This document shows, in pieces, positions 8,569 through 17,937 of a DNA stretch of 56,116 bases. The translations under genes were made by a program, and so were the position numbers. Position 1 is the first letter of the stretch, and each line of letters starts with the position of its first letter. Below the pieces are notes generated by a model that saw nothing but the letters and a program-made list of their open reading frames with translations, ran no database searches and had not been told where the DNA came from. Source of the stretch: Candidatus Poribacteria bacterium (GTDB lineage: Bacteria; Poribacteria; WGA-4E; WGA-3G); contig JAJEIP010000004.1 of the NCBI GenBank assembly GCA_022827885.1, positions 1 to 56,116 on the forward strand, in the 5' to 3' direction.

Positions 8569-9297
8569 CTATTTTGACAACTCAGTGATGGTGATCTCTA
8601 ATTTCCGATAGTCGTCGACAACAGCATCACTCAGCGTGTCGTCTTCTTCTCCTTTATTGAAGCCTGCGAAACGAATCGCTTTCATCCCCGCATTTTTCGC
8701 GCCGACAATATCCGTTCGGAAAATATCGCCGACGTGCACCGCCGTCGCGGGTTCAGCGTTCAGTTGTGCTAACGTTGAATGGAATTGCACCACTTGAGGT
8801 TTTGTATAGTCGGTTTCGTCGGAGAATGTGAAAGCTGTAAAGTATTGTAAGATGCCGTCCCGTGCCATCAGTTTTCGAGCAAAACTGCCGGGCGTTAGTG
8901 CCGAATCTGATATGATTCCAAGTGGATAACTTTCACTCAACCGAGAAATGACCGGTTTGACGTGTGGCATCATAATCGGTGGGGCTTCCAAGAAAGCTGC
9001 GCCAAGACACGCAATTAACTCGTCAAAGTCTGCCTCTTCCAGTTGAAGGTGAAGTACCTCAGCAAATCGATGCATACACCGCTTCACTGAGATCCCTTTA
9101 TGTTGATGCCATAGAGATGCCACCAAATTGTATGCCTCTTCAAGTCCGAATTCCACGTCATCCAATGTGCAAATATAGTCACGGCTGCCAAGATATGTAT
9201 GACAGTGCTTGACACGTATCGCCTGACGCTTTTGCCAGTTGATATCGGAATCTGCATAAAGGGTTTGCCAAAAATCGAATGTAATAGCCTTAAGCAT
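8569..9297 (-). CDS. HAD family hydrolase
   Basis: A 242-residue HAD-superfamily protein starting MLKAITFDFWQTLY. The nucleophile aspartate of motif I is present, but the second aspartate (general acid) is replaced by tryptophan (D-F-W-Q-T), a known variant in some subfamilies. Motif II lies in GIISDSALTPG, motif III around TKPQ, and motif IV in HVGDIFRTDIVGAKNAGM. The helical insert between motifs I and II is a type I cap. The start at 9297 (ATG) is preferred to a TTG one codon upstream. The likely activity is phosphatase or dehalogenase-like chemistry on an unknown small substrate. It leads the minus-strand unit with the epimerase and aminotransferase. Confidence 0.88.
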   Translation of the reverse strand: MLKAITFDFWQTLYADSDINWQKRQAIRVKHCHTYLGSRDYICTLDDVEFGLEEAYNLVASLWHQHKGISVKRCMHRFAEVLHLQLEEADFDELIACLGAAFLEAPPIMMPHVKPVISRLSESYPLGIISDSALTPGSFARKLMARDGILQYFTAFTFSDETDYTKPQVVQFHSTLAQLNAEPATAVHVGDIFRTDIVGAKNAGMKAIRFAGFNKGEEDDTLSDAVVDDYRKLEITITELSK

Positions 9298-9662
9298 CAA
9301 TTGTTTCCATTTCTAATTTGTGTTTCCAGTTCACGGTAGAAGCGACTCATATTACAAAGCATAATTCCATTTTACCCGATTTAGTCGAAAAAATCAAGCC
9401 AAAGTGTGTGGTCCGTAGCGTAGTGGAGGGTTTTTGCTTGGGGTTTTTGCCTGGGCGTTTCTGCGTATTTCTGCGTATTTCTGTGGATTTCTTCAGGTAT
9501 AAGAAAACCACATTGAACCCCAAACGCCTGTTGTGTAACCGCAAGGAATAATGAAAGAATCAAAATAGACTTGCAATTTCCTTTCAAAAGTGATACCATA
9601 ATTATAGGTAGACAATCAATAGGCAAATAGGTTGTGTCCGATGTGTAGGGAGGAATACGAAG
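9298..9662. other. intergenic region with a short tandem repeat
   Basis: These 365 bases between divergent genes hold no convincing ORF. They contain a T/G-rich stretch and a period-10 tandem repeat listed separately. A GGGAGGAA ribosome binding site at 9648-9655 serves the histidine kinase. I saw no clear consensus promoter pair for either flanking gene. Confidence 0.6.
9457..9494. repeat. period-10 tandem repeat
   Basis: The unit CTGCGTATTT occurs twice in a row (9461-9480), preceded by a partial unit and followed by the variant CTGTGGATTT. It is short and lies in the gap between divergent genes. It is probably an intergenic repeat relic; a regulatory role is unproven. Confidence 0.6.
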
Positions 9663-11153
9663 TTGCGGTTGAATCGTCGAATTATCCCTGGGTATACGAC
9701 CACCCGTTTAATACTCGTTTACTTCATCGTCGGATTGGGCACACTAATATTTGGGTTCTTCCATTATACCCAACAGATTTCTCGACTGAACACGGATATA
9801 GAAGCCCAAATAGACCTTTTCGCGGATCTCGCAGCGGAACTCCCCGGCGTAGAAAACCGAGGGTTGCAACAGAAGTTAATTACGATCGTCAAAAAGTCAT
9901 TCGCTGAAGACAGAGCACGCACATTTTCGTTTATCATTACCGATGCACAGGAAAACGTCTTAATTACGCGAGGCGTTGACCTACAATTAGACGCAAAGAT
10001 CGACAGTTTGGATATCAAGGTAAACCAAAGTGAGGATATCTCGTTAACACAAGATGAGCGCGCTTTACTACAATCAACATTAGCGCGCATGAAAAAAAAG
10101 CATCTACCGCGTGAAATACACATGCTCCTTGAAGACAGGAAGTTAAAGGGGTATATTTACTATGGCGATGCCGCACCCAGTGAAATGGTACATCTGCCTT
10201 TTGTGATAACTGATACCACTGGCACACCTCAGAAATGGCAGATATGGGGCGATGTTATTACTGCGGATCAGGCAACTGCGGAAGAACAGGAACGAGCGAA
10301 AATTTTTATTCAGAATGCACCAGCATCCTCTGTGATTGAAACGACCCCTCAATGGCACAAGGGCTACTTTTATTACGAGAGTAAGCCATACTATGGATTA
10401 GTCGTGCCTCTCATTGCACCGGTAGTCCTGTTAGCATTTGGAACTGTTTGTTTCCTCGTGTATCAACGGATAAAGTCTTATGAACACTCGGCAATTTGGG
10501 GAGGCTTAGCCAAAGAGACGGCACATCAACTCGGAACACCTATCTCGTCGCTGTTGGCGTGGACAGAACTGCTGCATGAACGCGGTAAGGAGAAAGAGGA
10601 TCCAACACTCGCTGAACTCTCCGAAAGCATGAGGAACGATCTGGAGCGTTTGCAGAAAACAACAGCGCGCTTCGGTATGATTGGCACGCAGCCCCCTCTT
10701 ACCGAAGTGAATATGGATGAAGTATTTGAAGAAGTCCGAGCATATTTTGAAAAACGGCTGCCACATATTAGTCGACGCGTTGAAATCCGATTGAAATTGC
10801 ATAAAATACCGTCTATACTCGCAAATGCGCAATTACTGCACTGGGTATTTGAAAACTTAATTCGTAATTCGTTGGATGCAATGGACAAGGCGGATGGGTG
10901 GATCCAGATTGAACCAAGGCATGACAAACGACGCGGCGATATTGTTATCCGATATGCGGACAATGGAAGCGGAATCACCCGCGAAAATCAGCAAAAGATC
11001 TTTGAACCCGGGATGTCTACTAAGGCACACGGGTGGGGACTCGGGTTAACAGTCGTTCAACGGATCATCCGTGAGTACCATCACGGAAGCATCCGCATGG
11101 TGAAAACGAGTCCTGACGGAACAACTTTTGAAATTCGACTGCCAGTCGCGTAA
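9663..11153 (+). CDS. membrane sensor histidine kinase, PorY-like
   Basis: A 496-residue kinase beginning at a TTG codon, supported by a GGGAGGAA site eight bases upstream. A transmembrane helix is near residues 15-33 (LILVYFIVGLGTLIFGFF) and a second near 240-262. Between them lies an extracytoplasmic sensor region of about 200 residues with no domain I recognise. The phospho-accepting His288 lies in ETAHQLGTPISSLLAW, followed by the N box (ENLIRNSLDAM), G1 (DNGSGI), F (IFEPG) and G2 (GWGLGL) boxes of the ATPase domain. The HQLGTP form of the H-box is what I associate with kinases found beside PorX-like regulators. The next gene, 128 bases downstream, is such a regulator, so the two should form a two-component pair. 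Confidence 0.9.
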   Translation: MRLNRRIIPGYTTTRLILVYFIVGLGTLIFGFFHYTQQISRLNTDIEAQIDLFADLAAELPGVENRGLQQKLITIVKKSFAEDRARTFSFIITDAQENVLITRGVDLQLDAKIDSLDIKVNQSEDISLTQDERALLQSTLARMKKKHLPREIHMLLEDRKLKGYIYYGDAAPSEMVHLPFVITDTTGTPQKWQIWGDVITADQATAEEQERAKIFIQNAPASSVIETTPQWHKGYFYYESKPYYGLVVPLIAPVVLLAFGTVCFLVYQRIKSYEHSAIWGGLAKETAHQLGTPISSLLAWTELLHERGKEKEDPTLAELSESMRNDLERLQKTTARFGMIGTQPPLTEVNMDEVFEEVRAYFEKRLPHISRRVEIRLKLHKIPSILANAQLLHWVFENLIRNSLDAMDKADGWIQIEPRHDKRRGDIVIRYADNGSGITRENQQKIFEPGMSTKAHGWGLGLTVVQRIIREYHHGSIRMVKTSPDGTTFEIRLPVA

Positions 11154-11281
11154 CCCACATTAACGGACGGTATAGGTAAAATGGTTGCCTGGGCATTTTC
11201 CCTACTGCCGCCGCAGTGAAGACGTTCACTCTCATTAATTGGGCACCGTACCGCACCTGAGCAGATTTTGAAAACTTACGT

Positions 11282-12850
11282 ATGTCACAAACACACCAAA
11301 TCTTATGGATTGATGATGAAATAGAAGCGTTGCAACCGCATATTCTTGTGCTACGCGACCGAGGCTACGCAGTCACACCCGTGACAAATGGCGAAGACGG
11401 CATCGCGCTTTTAGCGCGCGGTGATACGCAGTACAGTGCTATCCTACTTGACCAGGTTATGCCCGGTAAGGATGGAATGGCAACGCTCGATGCAATTCGC
11501 ACCATCAATACACAAATCCCTGTTATCCTTGTCACCCAGTCCAGCGATGAACAATTTGTTGAGGTCGCTCTCGGCAAGCAGGTAACCGATTTCTTGGTAA
11601 AACCGATCGGTGTAGCCCAGATCGTCTCAACACTGAAGCGCGTCCTCGATCAGCCGCAGATAGTCATAGATCAGATTCCGAGTCGCTACACCACTGATTT
11701 CAATGCTATTCGAGCAATGAAGGATGCGTCTCCGAATTGGCAAGACTGGATCAATATCTATGTAAAATTGTTACAATGGGATCTGGTGTCTGAGAAGTTA
11801 GCCGAGGGGGGGTTAGAGGAAACACATCTCGCACAGAAGAAAGAGTGCAATACCGAATTCTCTGACTTCGTCGCAACACATTATCCTGATTGGGTCGCAG
11901 GAAGTTCTGACGCACCGCCCTTATCGGTCAACGTTCTTGATCAGCATGTTATCCCGCAACTTCAAGCTGGAAAATCTGTTTATTTTATTGTGGTTGACTG
12001 CTTCCGCTTAGACCATTGGTTGGCGGTTGAATCACTTTTGTACCCTTATTTCTCTATCGAACGTCAATATAGTTTTTCAATCCTACCGAGTGCGACAATG
12101 TACGCACGAAATGCCCTCTTCAGCGGCTTGTTTCCAATAGAGATTGCCGAACGCTATCCACAATACTGGCAGGAAGAATCTGATGGGGACACAAGTACAA
12201 ACCGCTACGAACGCCAGCTCCTCGAAGCACATCTGAAGCGCAGAGGTATCAAACTGAAGCCTGGAGTCCAGTACTTCAAAATTTTTGATACTCGAGGGGG
12301 CAACACCTACAAAAAACGGGTTGCCGCGAACACGCGCGTGAGCCTCTCAGCACTGGTCGTCAATTTCATTGATATCTTGACCCATCAGCGCTCACAGTCC
12401 GATGTCCTACAACAGCTCGCACCTGATGAATCCGCTTTTCGGGCTTTGGCACGCTCATGGTTCTCGCATTCGGTATTTTTCGATATTTTACGCATTATTG
12501 CAGCACAAAACGCAACTGTAGTCCTCACCAGCGATCACGGCTCTGTCTTCTGTAACAGAGCAACCCGCGCTTACGGTAATCGTGATACGACCACCAGCCT
12601 CCGATTTAAAATTGGCTCTAACTTGGGATGCGAAGAACGTGAGGCGGTGTATCTCCGAAATCCAAAGGAGTATCGATTACCGGCGGAAAATGCAAGCAAG
12701 GACTACATTCTCGCGAAAGACGATTATTATTTCGTCTATCCAAACGATTTTTATAAGTATAAACGGCAGTTTCAAGGAGGGTTCCAGCACGGCGGTATCT
12801 CGATGGGCGAACTCATAACGCCTGTCGTAACACTAACACCCCGGCTGTAA
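11282..12850 (+). CDS. PorX-like response regulator with PglZ/alkaline-phosphatase effector domain
   Basis: The 522-residue protein has an N-terminal receiver domain (acidic residues at IDDE, phospho-acceptor Asp57 in LLDQVMPG, switch region VTQSSD, lysine in FLVKPIG). A helical linker follows, then a large C-terminal domain of the alkaline phosphatase superfamily (PglZ type). Metal and catalytic features are VVDCFRLDHW, the presumed nucleophile Thr272 in PSATMYARNALFSG, LTSDHGS, and a histidine in FQHGGISMGE. This is the architecture of PorX, which with the kinase PorY regulates type 9 secretion in Bacteroidota and has been described as hydrolysing oligonucleotides. It is directly downstream of a PorY-like kinase. 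What it regulates here is unknown, since no secretion-system gene lies in the window. The ATG has only a weak ribosome binding site. Confidence 0.9.
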   Translation: MSQTHQILWIDDEIEALQPHILVLRDRGYAVTPVTNGEDGIALLARGDTQYSAILLDQVMPGKDGMATLDAIRTINTQIPVILVTQSSDEQFVEVALGKQVTDFLVKPIGVAQIVSTLKRVLDQPQIVIDQIPSRYTTDFNAIRAMKDASPNWQDWINIYVKLLQWDLVSEKLAEGGLEETHLAQKKECNTEFSDFVATHYPDWVAGSSDAPPLSVNVLDQHVIPQLQAGKSVYFIVVDCFRLDHWLAVESLLYPYFSIERQYSFSILPSATMYARNALFSGLFPIEIAERYPQYWQEESDGDTSTNRYERQLLEAHLKRRGIKLKPGVQYFKIFDTRGGNTYKKRVAANTRVSLSALVVNFIDILTHQRSQSDVLQQLAPDESAFRALARSWFSHSVFFDILRIIAAQNATVVLTSDHGSVFCNRATRAYGNRDTTTSLRFKIGSNLGCEEREAVYLRNPKEYRLPAENASKDYILAKDDYYFVYPNDFYKYKRQFQGGFQHGGISMGELITPVVTLTPRL

Positions 12851-13021
12851 GGCGCAGCTTGCAAGTCCAGATGAAATAGATAGTACACCACACGCTATAG
12901 TTTATATCAAGTTAACCGCACCAGTTTTCAGAACCATTTGGTCGAAACGTGGAACACATTTTTACAAAACCCTCGCTGCTTTTTGCAATGCTGCCGATTT
13001 TTGACACGACAATTAACCGAG

Positions 13022-13042
13022 GTGCCTCTTGAAAAAAGGCAC
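13022..13042 (+). promoter_or_regulatory. small hairpin before the RNase G start
   Basis: GTGCC at 13022-13026 pairs with GGCAC at 13038-13042, just before the GGAGG site (13047) of the RNase G gene. RNase E/G mRNAs can be autoregulated through their leaders, so this hairpin is a weak candidate. It may equally be chance. Confidence 0.3.
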
Positions 13043-13056
13043 GATAGGAGGTAATA

Positions 13057-14637
13057 ATGGAAAAGGAGATACTTATTTCTGATGATGAGTATGAAACGCG
13101 CTGTGCGGTACTTGAGGAGGGAGTGCTGAATGAAATTTACATTGAACGGAAAGCAGCAACGCAAACATTGGGGAATCTTTACAAAGGACGCGTTGAGAAT
13201 GTACTACCCGGAATGCAAGTAGCATTCGTTGATATTGGATTGGACCGGCATGCCTTTCTACATATTTCTGACCTCAAATATGAGCATGCTGACGAAGATG
13301 AAGACGAAAATGGGAAACGCAACGGAGACCGAAAATCCAGCAAAAACACCGCAGTATTGGACCTGAAGGGAAAGCAAACCAAACAGACACGCGGTGGGCG
13401 CGGGTTCCCATTTCTCATAAGTGACCTCATTTCAAAGAAACAGGAACTCCTCGTTCAGGTCGGCAAGGAGCCTATCGGCACAAAGGGAGCACGAGTTACC
13501 AGTAACATCACGCTCCCTGGACGTTATGTCGTCTACATGCCCAATTCCTCGAATATCGGGGTATCGCGACGCATTGAGTCTGCCTCTGAAAGGGACAGAC
13601 TTCGTAGTATGGCCAAGGCAGTGAAAGCCGACGTTGAAGGCGGATTTATCATCCGTACTGCTGCTGAAGGTTTGAACGAAACCGAGTTCGCAGCCGAAAT
13701 CCGATACCTTATTGACCAATGGAAACAGGTGTGCGCCCGCGCAGACAAAAAATCCGCACCCAGTCTCGTCAGTAGAGATCTCAGTTTTACCAACAGGATC
13801 GTCCGGGATATGCTCACGAAGGAGGTCAAGCAACTCCTGATCGATTCAGACGCAGGGTACCAGGAGACGATGGAATACGTCTCCTCTGTCATGCCCGATC
13901 TGAAAGCACGCGTCTCGCTCTATCGGGAAGATTCGACACTCTTTGACGCTTACGGTGTTGAACGCGCACTCAAGGAAGCACTCAGCGAGAAAATTTGGCT
14001 CAAGTGTGGCGGCCATATTATCATCCAACAGACTGAAGCCATGGTCTCGATTGATGTCAACACGGGTCGATTCGTTGGAAAGTCTGACCCAGATAACACG
14101 ATTCTCAGTGCTAACCTTGAGGCTGTTGAGGAGGTCGTCCGCCAAATTCAATTGCGGGATTTAGGGGGGATTATCGTCGTTGATTTTATTGATATGGAAG
14201 AAGCTGCGCACCGCAAACGTGTCTTTAAAATGCTACAGGAAGCACTTCGAAAGGACCGTGCCCGCACAAATATCCTTCATTTCTCGGATTTAGGACTCGT
14301 TGAGATGACACGCCAGCGCACCCGTCCAAGCCTCTCTACCCTACTGATGGAAGAGTGTCCTTACTGCGATGGACATGGCACGATTCTATCCGTCGAAACC
14401 GTTGTCATTCAGCTGCTACGTGCCATAAAAATGGCGCATAAACAAACACAGCAGCCCCAATTACGGGTTATCGCGAATGACTATGTCGTCTCGCATATAA
14501 AGTCGAAGATGTCGAATAAATTGCGAGAACTCAGGAAGTCATTAAAGTTAGATCTCATCTTGGAACCTGATGCTGACTTGCACCTCGAAGATTACCGAAT
14601 CTTTGTCGGAAAAGGTGAAGAGGTGTTTCTCAATTAA
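13057..14637 (+). CDS. rng: ribonuclease G (RNase E/G family)
   Basis: This 526-residue endoribonuclease starts MEKEILISDDEYETRCAVLE behind an ideal GGAGG site. The N-terminal S1-type RNA-binding domain (GNLYKGRVENVLPGMQVAFVD) is interrupted near residues 80-120 by an unusually charged insert rich in Asp, Glu, Lys and Arg. The catalytic DNase I-like region includes SIDVNTG and VVDFIDM with the magnesium-binding aspartates. CPYCDGHG is the zinc-link that holds the dimer. There is no long C-terminal scaffold, so it is the RNase G-like short form. It would process rRNA and decay mRNA in the cytoplasm. It lies just upstream of rplU-rpmA, a neighbourhood seen in many bacteria. Confidence 0.93.
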   Translation: MEKEILISDDEYETRCAVLEEGVLNEIYIERKAATQTLGNLYKGRVENVLPGMQVAFVDIGLDRHAFLHISDLKYEHADEDEDENGKRNGDRKSSKNTAVLDLKGKQTKQTRGGRGFPFLISDLISKKQELLVQVGKEPIGTKGARVTSNITLPGRYVVYMPNSSNIGVSRRIESASERDRLRSMAKAVKADVEGGFIIRTAAEGLNETEFAAEIRYLIDQWKQVCARADKKSAPSLVSRDLSFTNRIVRDMLTKEVKQLLIDSDAGYQETMEYVSSVMPDLKARVSLYREDSTLFDAYGVERALKEALSEKIWLKCGGHIIIQQTEAMVSIDVNTGRFVGKSDPDNTILSANLEAVEEVVRQIQLRDLGGIIVVDFIDMEEAAHRKRVFKMLQEALRKDRARTNILHFSDLGLVEMTRQRTRPSLSTLLMEECPYCDGHGTILSVETVVIQLLRAIKMAHKQTQQPQLRVIANDYVVSHIKSKMSNKLRELRKSLKLDLILEPDADLHLEDYRIFVGKGEEVFLN

Positions 14638-14690
14638 CGCAATCGAATGCCCCTTCTAAGGTATGCGTTATAACGAATTGCAGATCTGAA

Positions 14691-14719
14691 TTGACATTGA
14701 CACGTTTTTAGGGTATAAT
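14691..14719 (+). promoter_or_regulatory. consensus sigma70 promoter for rplU-rpmA
   Basis: TTGACA at 14691-14696 and TATAAT at 14714-14719 are exactly 17 bases apart, a perfect match. The transcript should start near 14726, giving a leader of about 23 bases that contains AAGGAG at 14735-14740. This makes the ribosomal protein pair independent of the RNase gene. Confidence 0.8.
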
Positions 14720-14748
14720 TTAATCAGAATTAAAAAGGAGTTATAAAA

Positions 14749-15087
14749 ATGTATGCAGTCTTTGCGAGCGGAGGGAAACAGCATCGGGTGGAGGTAGGCA
14801 GCCTAATTGATGTTGAAAAACTTGATGCAGCGGTCGGTGACAGGGTCACCTTCTCATCCGTTCTGGCTGTCGCCGACGATGAGGGACAGCTACAAGCCGG
14901 CTCGCCCTATCTTGACAATACTTCAGTTACAGCCGAAGTGGTTCAACAGGCACGCGGGAAGAAGATGGTTGTATTCAAATCGAAACGCCGTAAAGGATAC
15001 AAACGCAAGTTAGGGCATCGTCAATCATTTACACGCGTGAAAATTACCGCTATTGGCGCGGTGGAGGAACAATCTGATGGCTCATAA
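14749..15087 (+). CDS. rplU: 50S ribosomal protein L21
   Basis: The 112-residue protein starts [19 protein letters not shown], the L21 signature, and continues with a basic segment ([22 protein letters not shown]) that binds 23S rRNA. Length is as usual for the family, with a short acidic tail. It sits behind a consensus promoter and AAGGAG site. Its last 11 bases overlap the start of rpmA in another frame, so the two are translationally coupled. Confidence 0.97.
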   Translation: MYAVFASGGKQHRVEVGSLIDVEKLDAAVGDRVTFSSVLAVADDEGQLQAGSPYLDNTSVTAEVVQQARGKKMVVFKSKRRKGYKRKLGHRQSFTRVKITAIGAVEEQSDGS

Positions 15088-15343
15088 GAAAGGCGGCGGA
15101 AGCACCCGGAACGGACGCGACAGTATCGGAAAGCGACTCGGTGTCAAAAGATTTTCCGGAAATTATGTCACCGCGGGGAGCATTCTCACCCGACAGCGTG
15201 GAACGCACATCCACCCCGGAAACAACGTTGGGGTCGGAAGAGACTATACGCTCTTCTCAAAAATTGATGGATATGTATGGTTTGAGCGGAAAGACAAATA
15301 TCGCCGAAAGGTGAGCGTCTATACAGAGCGTCCTGAATTTTAG
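15077..15343 (+). CDS. rpmA: 50S ribosomal protein L27
   Basis: The 88-residue protein starts [19 protein letters not shown], the flexible N-terminus that reaches the peptidyl transferase centre. It continues with [19 protein letters not shown], typical for L27. The GTG-rich upstream extension of the frame is not used; the ATG at 15077 gives the standard start. No N-terminal cleavable extension of the Firmicutes type is present. It overlaps the end of rplU and is followed by a strong terminator. Confidence 0.97.
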   Translation: MAHKKGGGSTRNGRDSIGKRLGVKRFSGNYVTAGSILTRQRGTHIHPGNNVGVGRDYTLFSKIDGYVWFERKDKYRRKVSVYTERPEF

Positions 15344-15375
15344 CGGATTTATCCGTCTCAGGAATCAACGACCAG

Positions 15376-15427
15376 AAGCCTCGCCTTAGGGTGTTGCAGT
15401 CCGCACCACCCCAAGCGAGGCTTTTTT
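15376..15427 (+). terminator. rho-independent terminator of rplU-rpmA
   Basis: GCCTCGC (15378-15384) pairs with GCGAGGC (15415-15421), with further partial pairing inside, and is followed by six T bases at 15422-15427. It lies 33 bases after the L27 stop. Confidence 0.85.
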
Positions 15428-15509
15428 ACTCCAAAGCGTCGGTGGTGTTTTTTGTGTTGCGGATTTAAATTCAAACCCACGATGTTTAACCGCAAGGGAA
15501 ATTTAAAAA

Positions 15510-15914
15510 ATGAAACGGGCAATCTGGTTCATAATGCTGATAGTAGTATGCGGGTGTGGTGGACAATTACAGCAACTCGCCCTCGAAACGATGGAAAACG
15601 CTCAGGTCGCTCTAACTTCTGCCAACGCGATGGGAGCACAGGAGGCTGCCAATACACCCTTACGCACCGCTCAAGAGATGCTTGTCACGGCTGAAAACGC
15701 AATGAATGCTGGTGATGTAGAGCAGGCGTATCGACTCGCACTCCGCTCATATCTTCACGCGCGAATCGCAACTGAGATCGCCATCGCAATTCGCGAGGAA
15801 GCAAACGTTCAAGAGGTACAAGCGCAACTCACGCTTACCCAGCAGAACGTCGACGAAGTGCTCCAGAGACTTGAGGCGATGAAAGTTGAACTTGAAGCCT
15901 TAAAGAAATTCTAA
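15510..15914 (+). CDS. DUF4398-like lipoprotein
   Basis: The 134-residue product starts MKRAIWFIMLIVVCGCGG, a lipoprotein signal peptide with the lipobox V-C-G-C. The mature part is nearly all helical and rich in Ala, Gln and Glu: MENAQVALTSANAMGAQEAA, followed by a segment of alternating AL..A..A and a coiled-coil tail. The A..A...GA..A spacing resembles DUF4398 periplasmic lipoproteins. A similar helical region begins the next gene, which adds an OmpA domain, so the two are probably partners or paralogues. The function is not known; a structural role in the cell envelope is inferred. A potential AAGGGA site precedes the ATG. Confidence 0.8.
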   Translation: MKRAIWFIMLIVVCGCGGQLQQLALETMENAQVALTSANAMGAQEAANTPLRTAQEMLVTAENAMNAGDVEQAYRLALRSYLHARIATEIAIAIREEANVQEVQAQLTLTQQNVDEVLQRLEAMKVELEALKKF

Positions 15915-15996
15915 GAGAATCAAGTATTGTAACTGTAGAACGACTCGATGGATATGCCATCAGGAATCTTAGGTGTGCGCGACACGAGGGAAACCG

Positions 15997-17640
15997 ATGA
16001 AATATTACGGATTGCTACTTTTGGTTACATGCTTTATCGCATCTGGATGTCCTGCACCAGAGATCGATGAAGTCATACTTGCGACACAATTCCAAGACGC
16101 GCAGCAGGCGATCAATGATGCAGCCGCATTGGATGCTGAACCTTTGGTGCCAGAGGAATTCGGACGGGCAGTGAAACTCCTGAATTTCGCTCGGAACTCG
16201 CGAGAAGAGGGAGACATCCCCCAAAGTGCTGAATTTGCGTATCAGGCGGAATTGGTTGCACAGATCGCCAGCGCAAAGGCACGACAGCATCACGCTCGAC
16301 AAAAAGTCGTTGCCATCCGAGAACAGATATACCAACAAATTATAAAGGCACACGAGCACGAACTCGAAATCGCCCGTATCGGTGAGGCGATCCTTGAAGA
16401 ACAACTCGCCCGTGCGTTGAGCGATCGCGACAAAGGGCAACTGCAAACAGAGCGACTTTCGACGGAACTCGCGCATTTAAAAACATCGCTACGTCAGACG
16501 GAACTTCGCCTGTCGCTCGCGGGCGTAGAATCACTCGTTAATGTTTCAAAATACACCTATCCAGCGATCGAAACAACTGCAGGCTACGAACGTGTCCAAG
16601 CATCAATCGCTTCGATAATGAACCTTATTGAGCAAGAGGCGTTCGTTGAAGCAGCGGATGCTATCTCGGATGCACAGAAACTCGCCGATAACCTTTACCA
16701 GTTAGCGCAGGAAAAACAGGAGGGAGACGCAGTGGCGAGGACAGGTGCGCACATCGCAATCACGAAGGCGGAAGTAATCATTCAGCGTGCGCAATATCTC
16801 AATGCCAACCAACACGCAACAGAGCAATTCCAAAAGGCAACAGCACAATTGAAACGTGCAAAGCAGGAATTAGCCACCCATCGCTACGAGCAAGCACAAC
16901 AATTTGCGCAACAGGCACAACAAAACGCCGATGAAACAGTCGTAATCGCGGAAGCGGCGGAATTTAGACAACGCGCACAGAGAGAGTTAGATCGGCGGGC
17001 AGCGGAAGCACAACAAGCGGTTGATACACTGAAACGAAATCTCGCAGCACAAGCAAAGACACAGGTCCCACAGTTAGAAGCACGCCTCTATGAACTTGCC
17101 AATACGGCGTATACAAAGGCAAGAACCGCATTAGCAGGCGAGGAATATGAGACGGCTGTCGCAGCCTCCGCGGAGGGTGGTGATTATCTGGAACGCGCCG
17201 TTGCGAACGCACAACGAATAACATCGGCGAAGTCAGATTTACTAAACGCAGCAAGGCAGATCCCTAAAGCGACCGTTATAGAACAGAGCGATAGTGTCCT
17301 CATTCGTATCAGAGGAAACGTATTTGCCCACGGCAGCATCCAACTTCAAAAAGAATTTTTCGCAACGTTTGAGCAACTCGCAAAAGTCTTACGTCGGGAG
17401 AGTTTCAGCAGTTATCCGATTCGAATCGAGGTACACACAAGTGCCTTGGGAAATGCGAACGTCAATCGAAATGTAAGTATGGGGCGGGCAGACGCAATCA
17501 AGAGGTCCCTCGTTGAAGAACGAGTCAACCCAGAACGCCTCACCGCTGTAGGCTTGGGAGAAACCGTACCTCTTATCGAAGCCGGTCCCAATAAAGAGGA
17601 ACAGAACCGTAGAATTGATATAATTGTCAAGACAAATTAA
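15997..17640 (+). CDS. OmpA-family lipoprotein with long helical (DUF4398-like) stalk
   Basis: A 547-residue lipoprotein. The start at 15997 is preferred to a GTG 24 bases upstream because of the GAGGGAAA site. The signal peptide ends in the lipobox I-A-S-G-C. About 400 residues of Ala/Gln/Glu-rich helix follow, with the DUF4398-like pattern A..L.FA....EGDIPQSAEFAYQAE, suggesting a long stalk or coiled coil. The last ~110 residues form an OmpA-type peptidoglycan-binding domain, with RADAIKRSLVEERV, LTAVGLGETVP and the end motif NRRIDIIV. The usual aspartate of the TD.xG segment is replaced (VHTSALG), so binding of peptidoglycan may be altered. It likely tethers the outer membrane to the wall. 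Confidence 0.88.
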   Translation: MKYYGLLLLVTCFIASGCPAPEIDEVILATQFQDAQQAINDAAALDAEPLVPEEFGRAVKLLNFARNSREEGDIPQSAEFAYQAELVAQIASAKARQHHARQKVVAIREQIYQQIIKAHEHELEIARIGEAILEEQLARALSDRDKGQLQTERLSTELAHLKTSLRQTELRLSLAGVESLVNVSKYTYPAIETTAGYERVQASIASIMNLIEQEAFVEAADAISDAQKLADNLYQLAQEKQEGDAVARTGAHIAITKAEVIIQRAQYLNANQHATEQFQKATAQLKRAKQELATHRYEQAQQFAQQAQQNADETVVIAEAAEFRQRAQRELDRRAAEAQQAVDTLKRNLAAQAKTQVPQLEARLYELANTAYTKARTALAGEEYETAVAASAEGGDYLERAVANAQRITSAKSDLLNAARQIPKATVIEQSDSVLIRIRGNVFAHGSIQLQKEFFATFEQLAKVLRRESFSSYPIRIEVHTSALGNANVNRNVSMGRADAIKRSLVEERVNPERLTAVGLGETVPLIEAGPNKEEQNRRIDIIVKTN

Positions 17641-17646
17641 AAACCC

Positions 17647-17937
17647 GTGCAACACAAAGACCCTTATCTCGTCAATCAGGTCGCGATGAGCCTGTTTGGA
17701 GATAGATATATTATCATTTATGGGAATACGATTCAGTTCCACAACCACTGTTACCATCTGCGGTCCATCAATACGCCGGGACATCCGCACTGCGGGTGCT
17801 ACTACTTAGAAGACGCGAACACCGGGTTGGCTATGTCAACCGATGTTGATTTCGCGCCCCCTGGCGCATACGGCGCGATTTTCGAGCCGCAGACAGGGGA
17901 CATTATTGATTGCGAAACCGTCCCTTATTTTCAGTGA
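17647..17937 (+). CDS. small protein of unknown function, His/Cys-rich
   Basis: The frame opens with GTG at 17647, six bases after the OmpA-family stop; an ATG at 17686 is an alternative. Neither has a strong ribosome binding site. The product has a centre rich in His and Cys: HNHCYHL, then [12 protein letters not shown], and ends [14 protein letters not shown]. These residues could bind a metal. The protein-like composition and the tight fit between the OmpA-family gene and guaA favour a real gene, but I recognise no family. Confidence 0.5.
   Translation: MQHKDPYLVNQVAMSLFGDRYIIIYGNTIQFHNHCYHLRSINTPGHPHCGCYYLEDANTGLAMSTDVDFAPPGAYGAIFEPQTGDIIDCETVPYFQ

Noticed and set aside
9570-9610. TTGCAA and ATACCATAAT as a promoter of the PorY-like kinase
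   Set aside because: The spacing and -10 match are too poor to support it.
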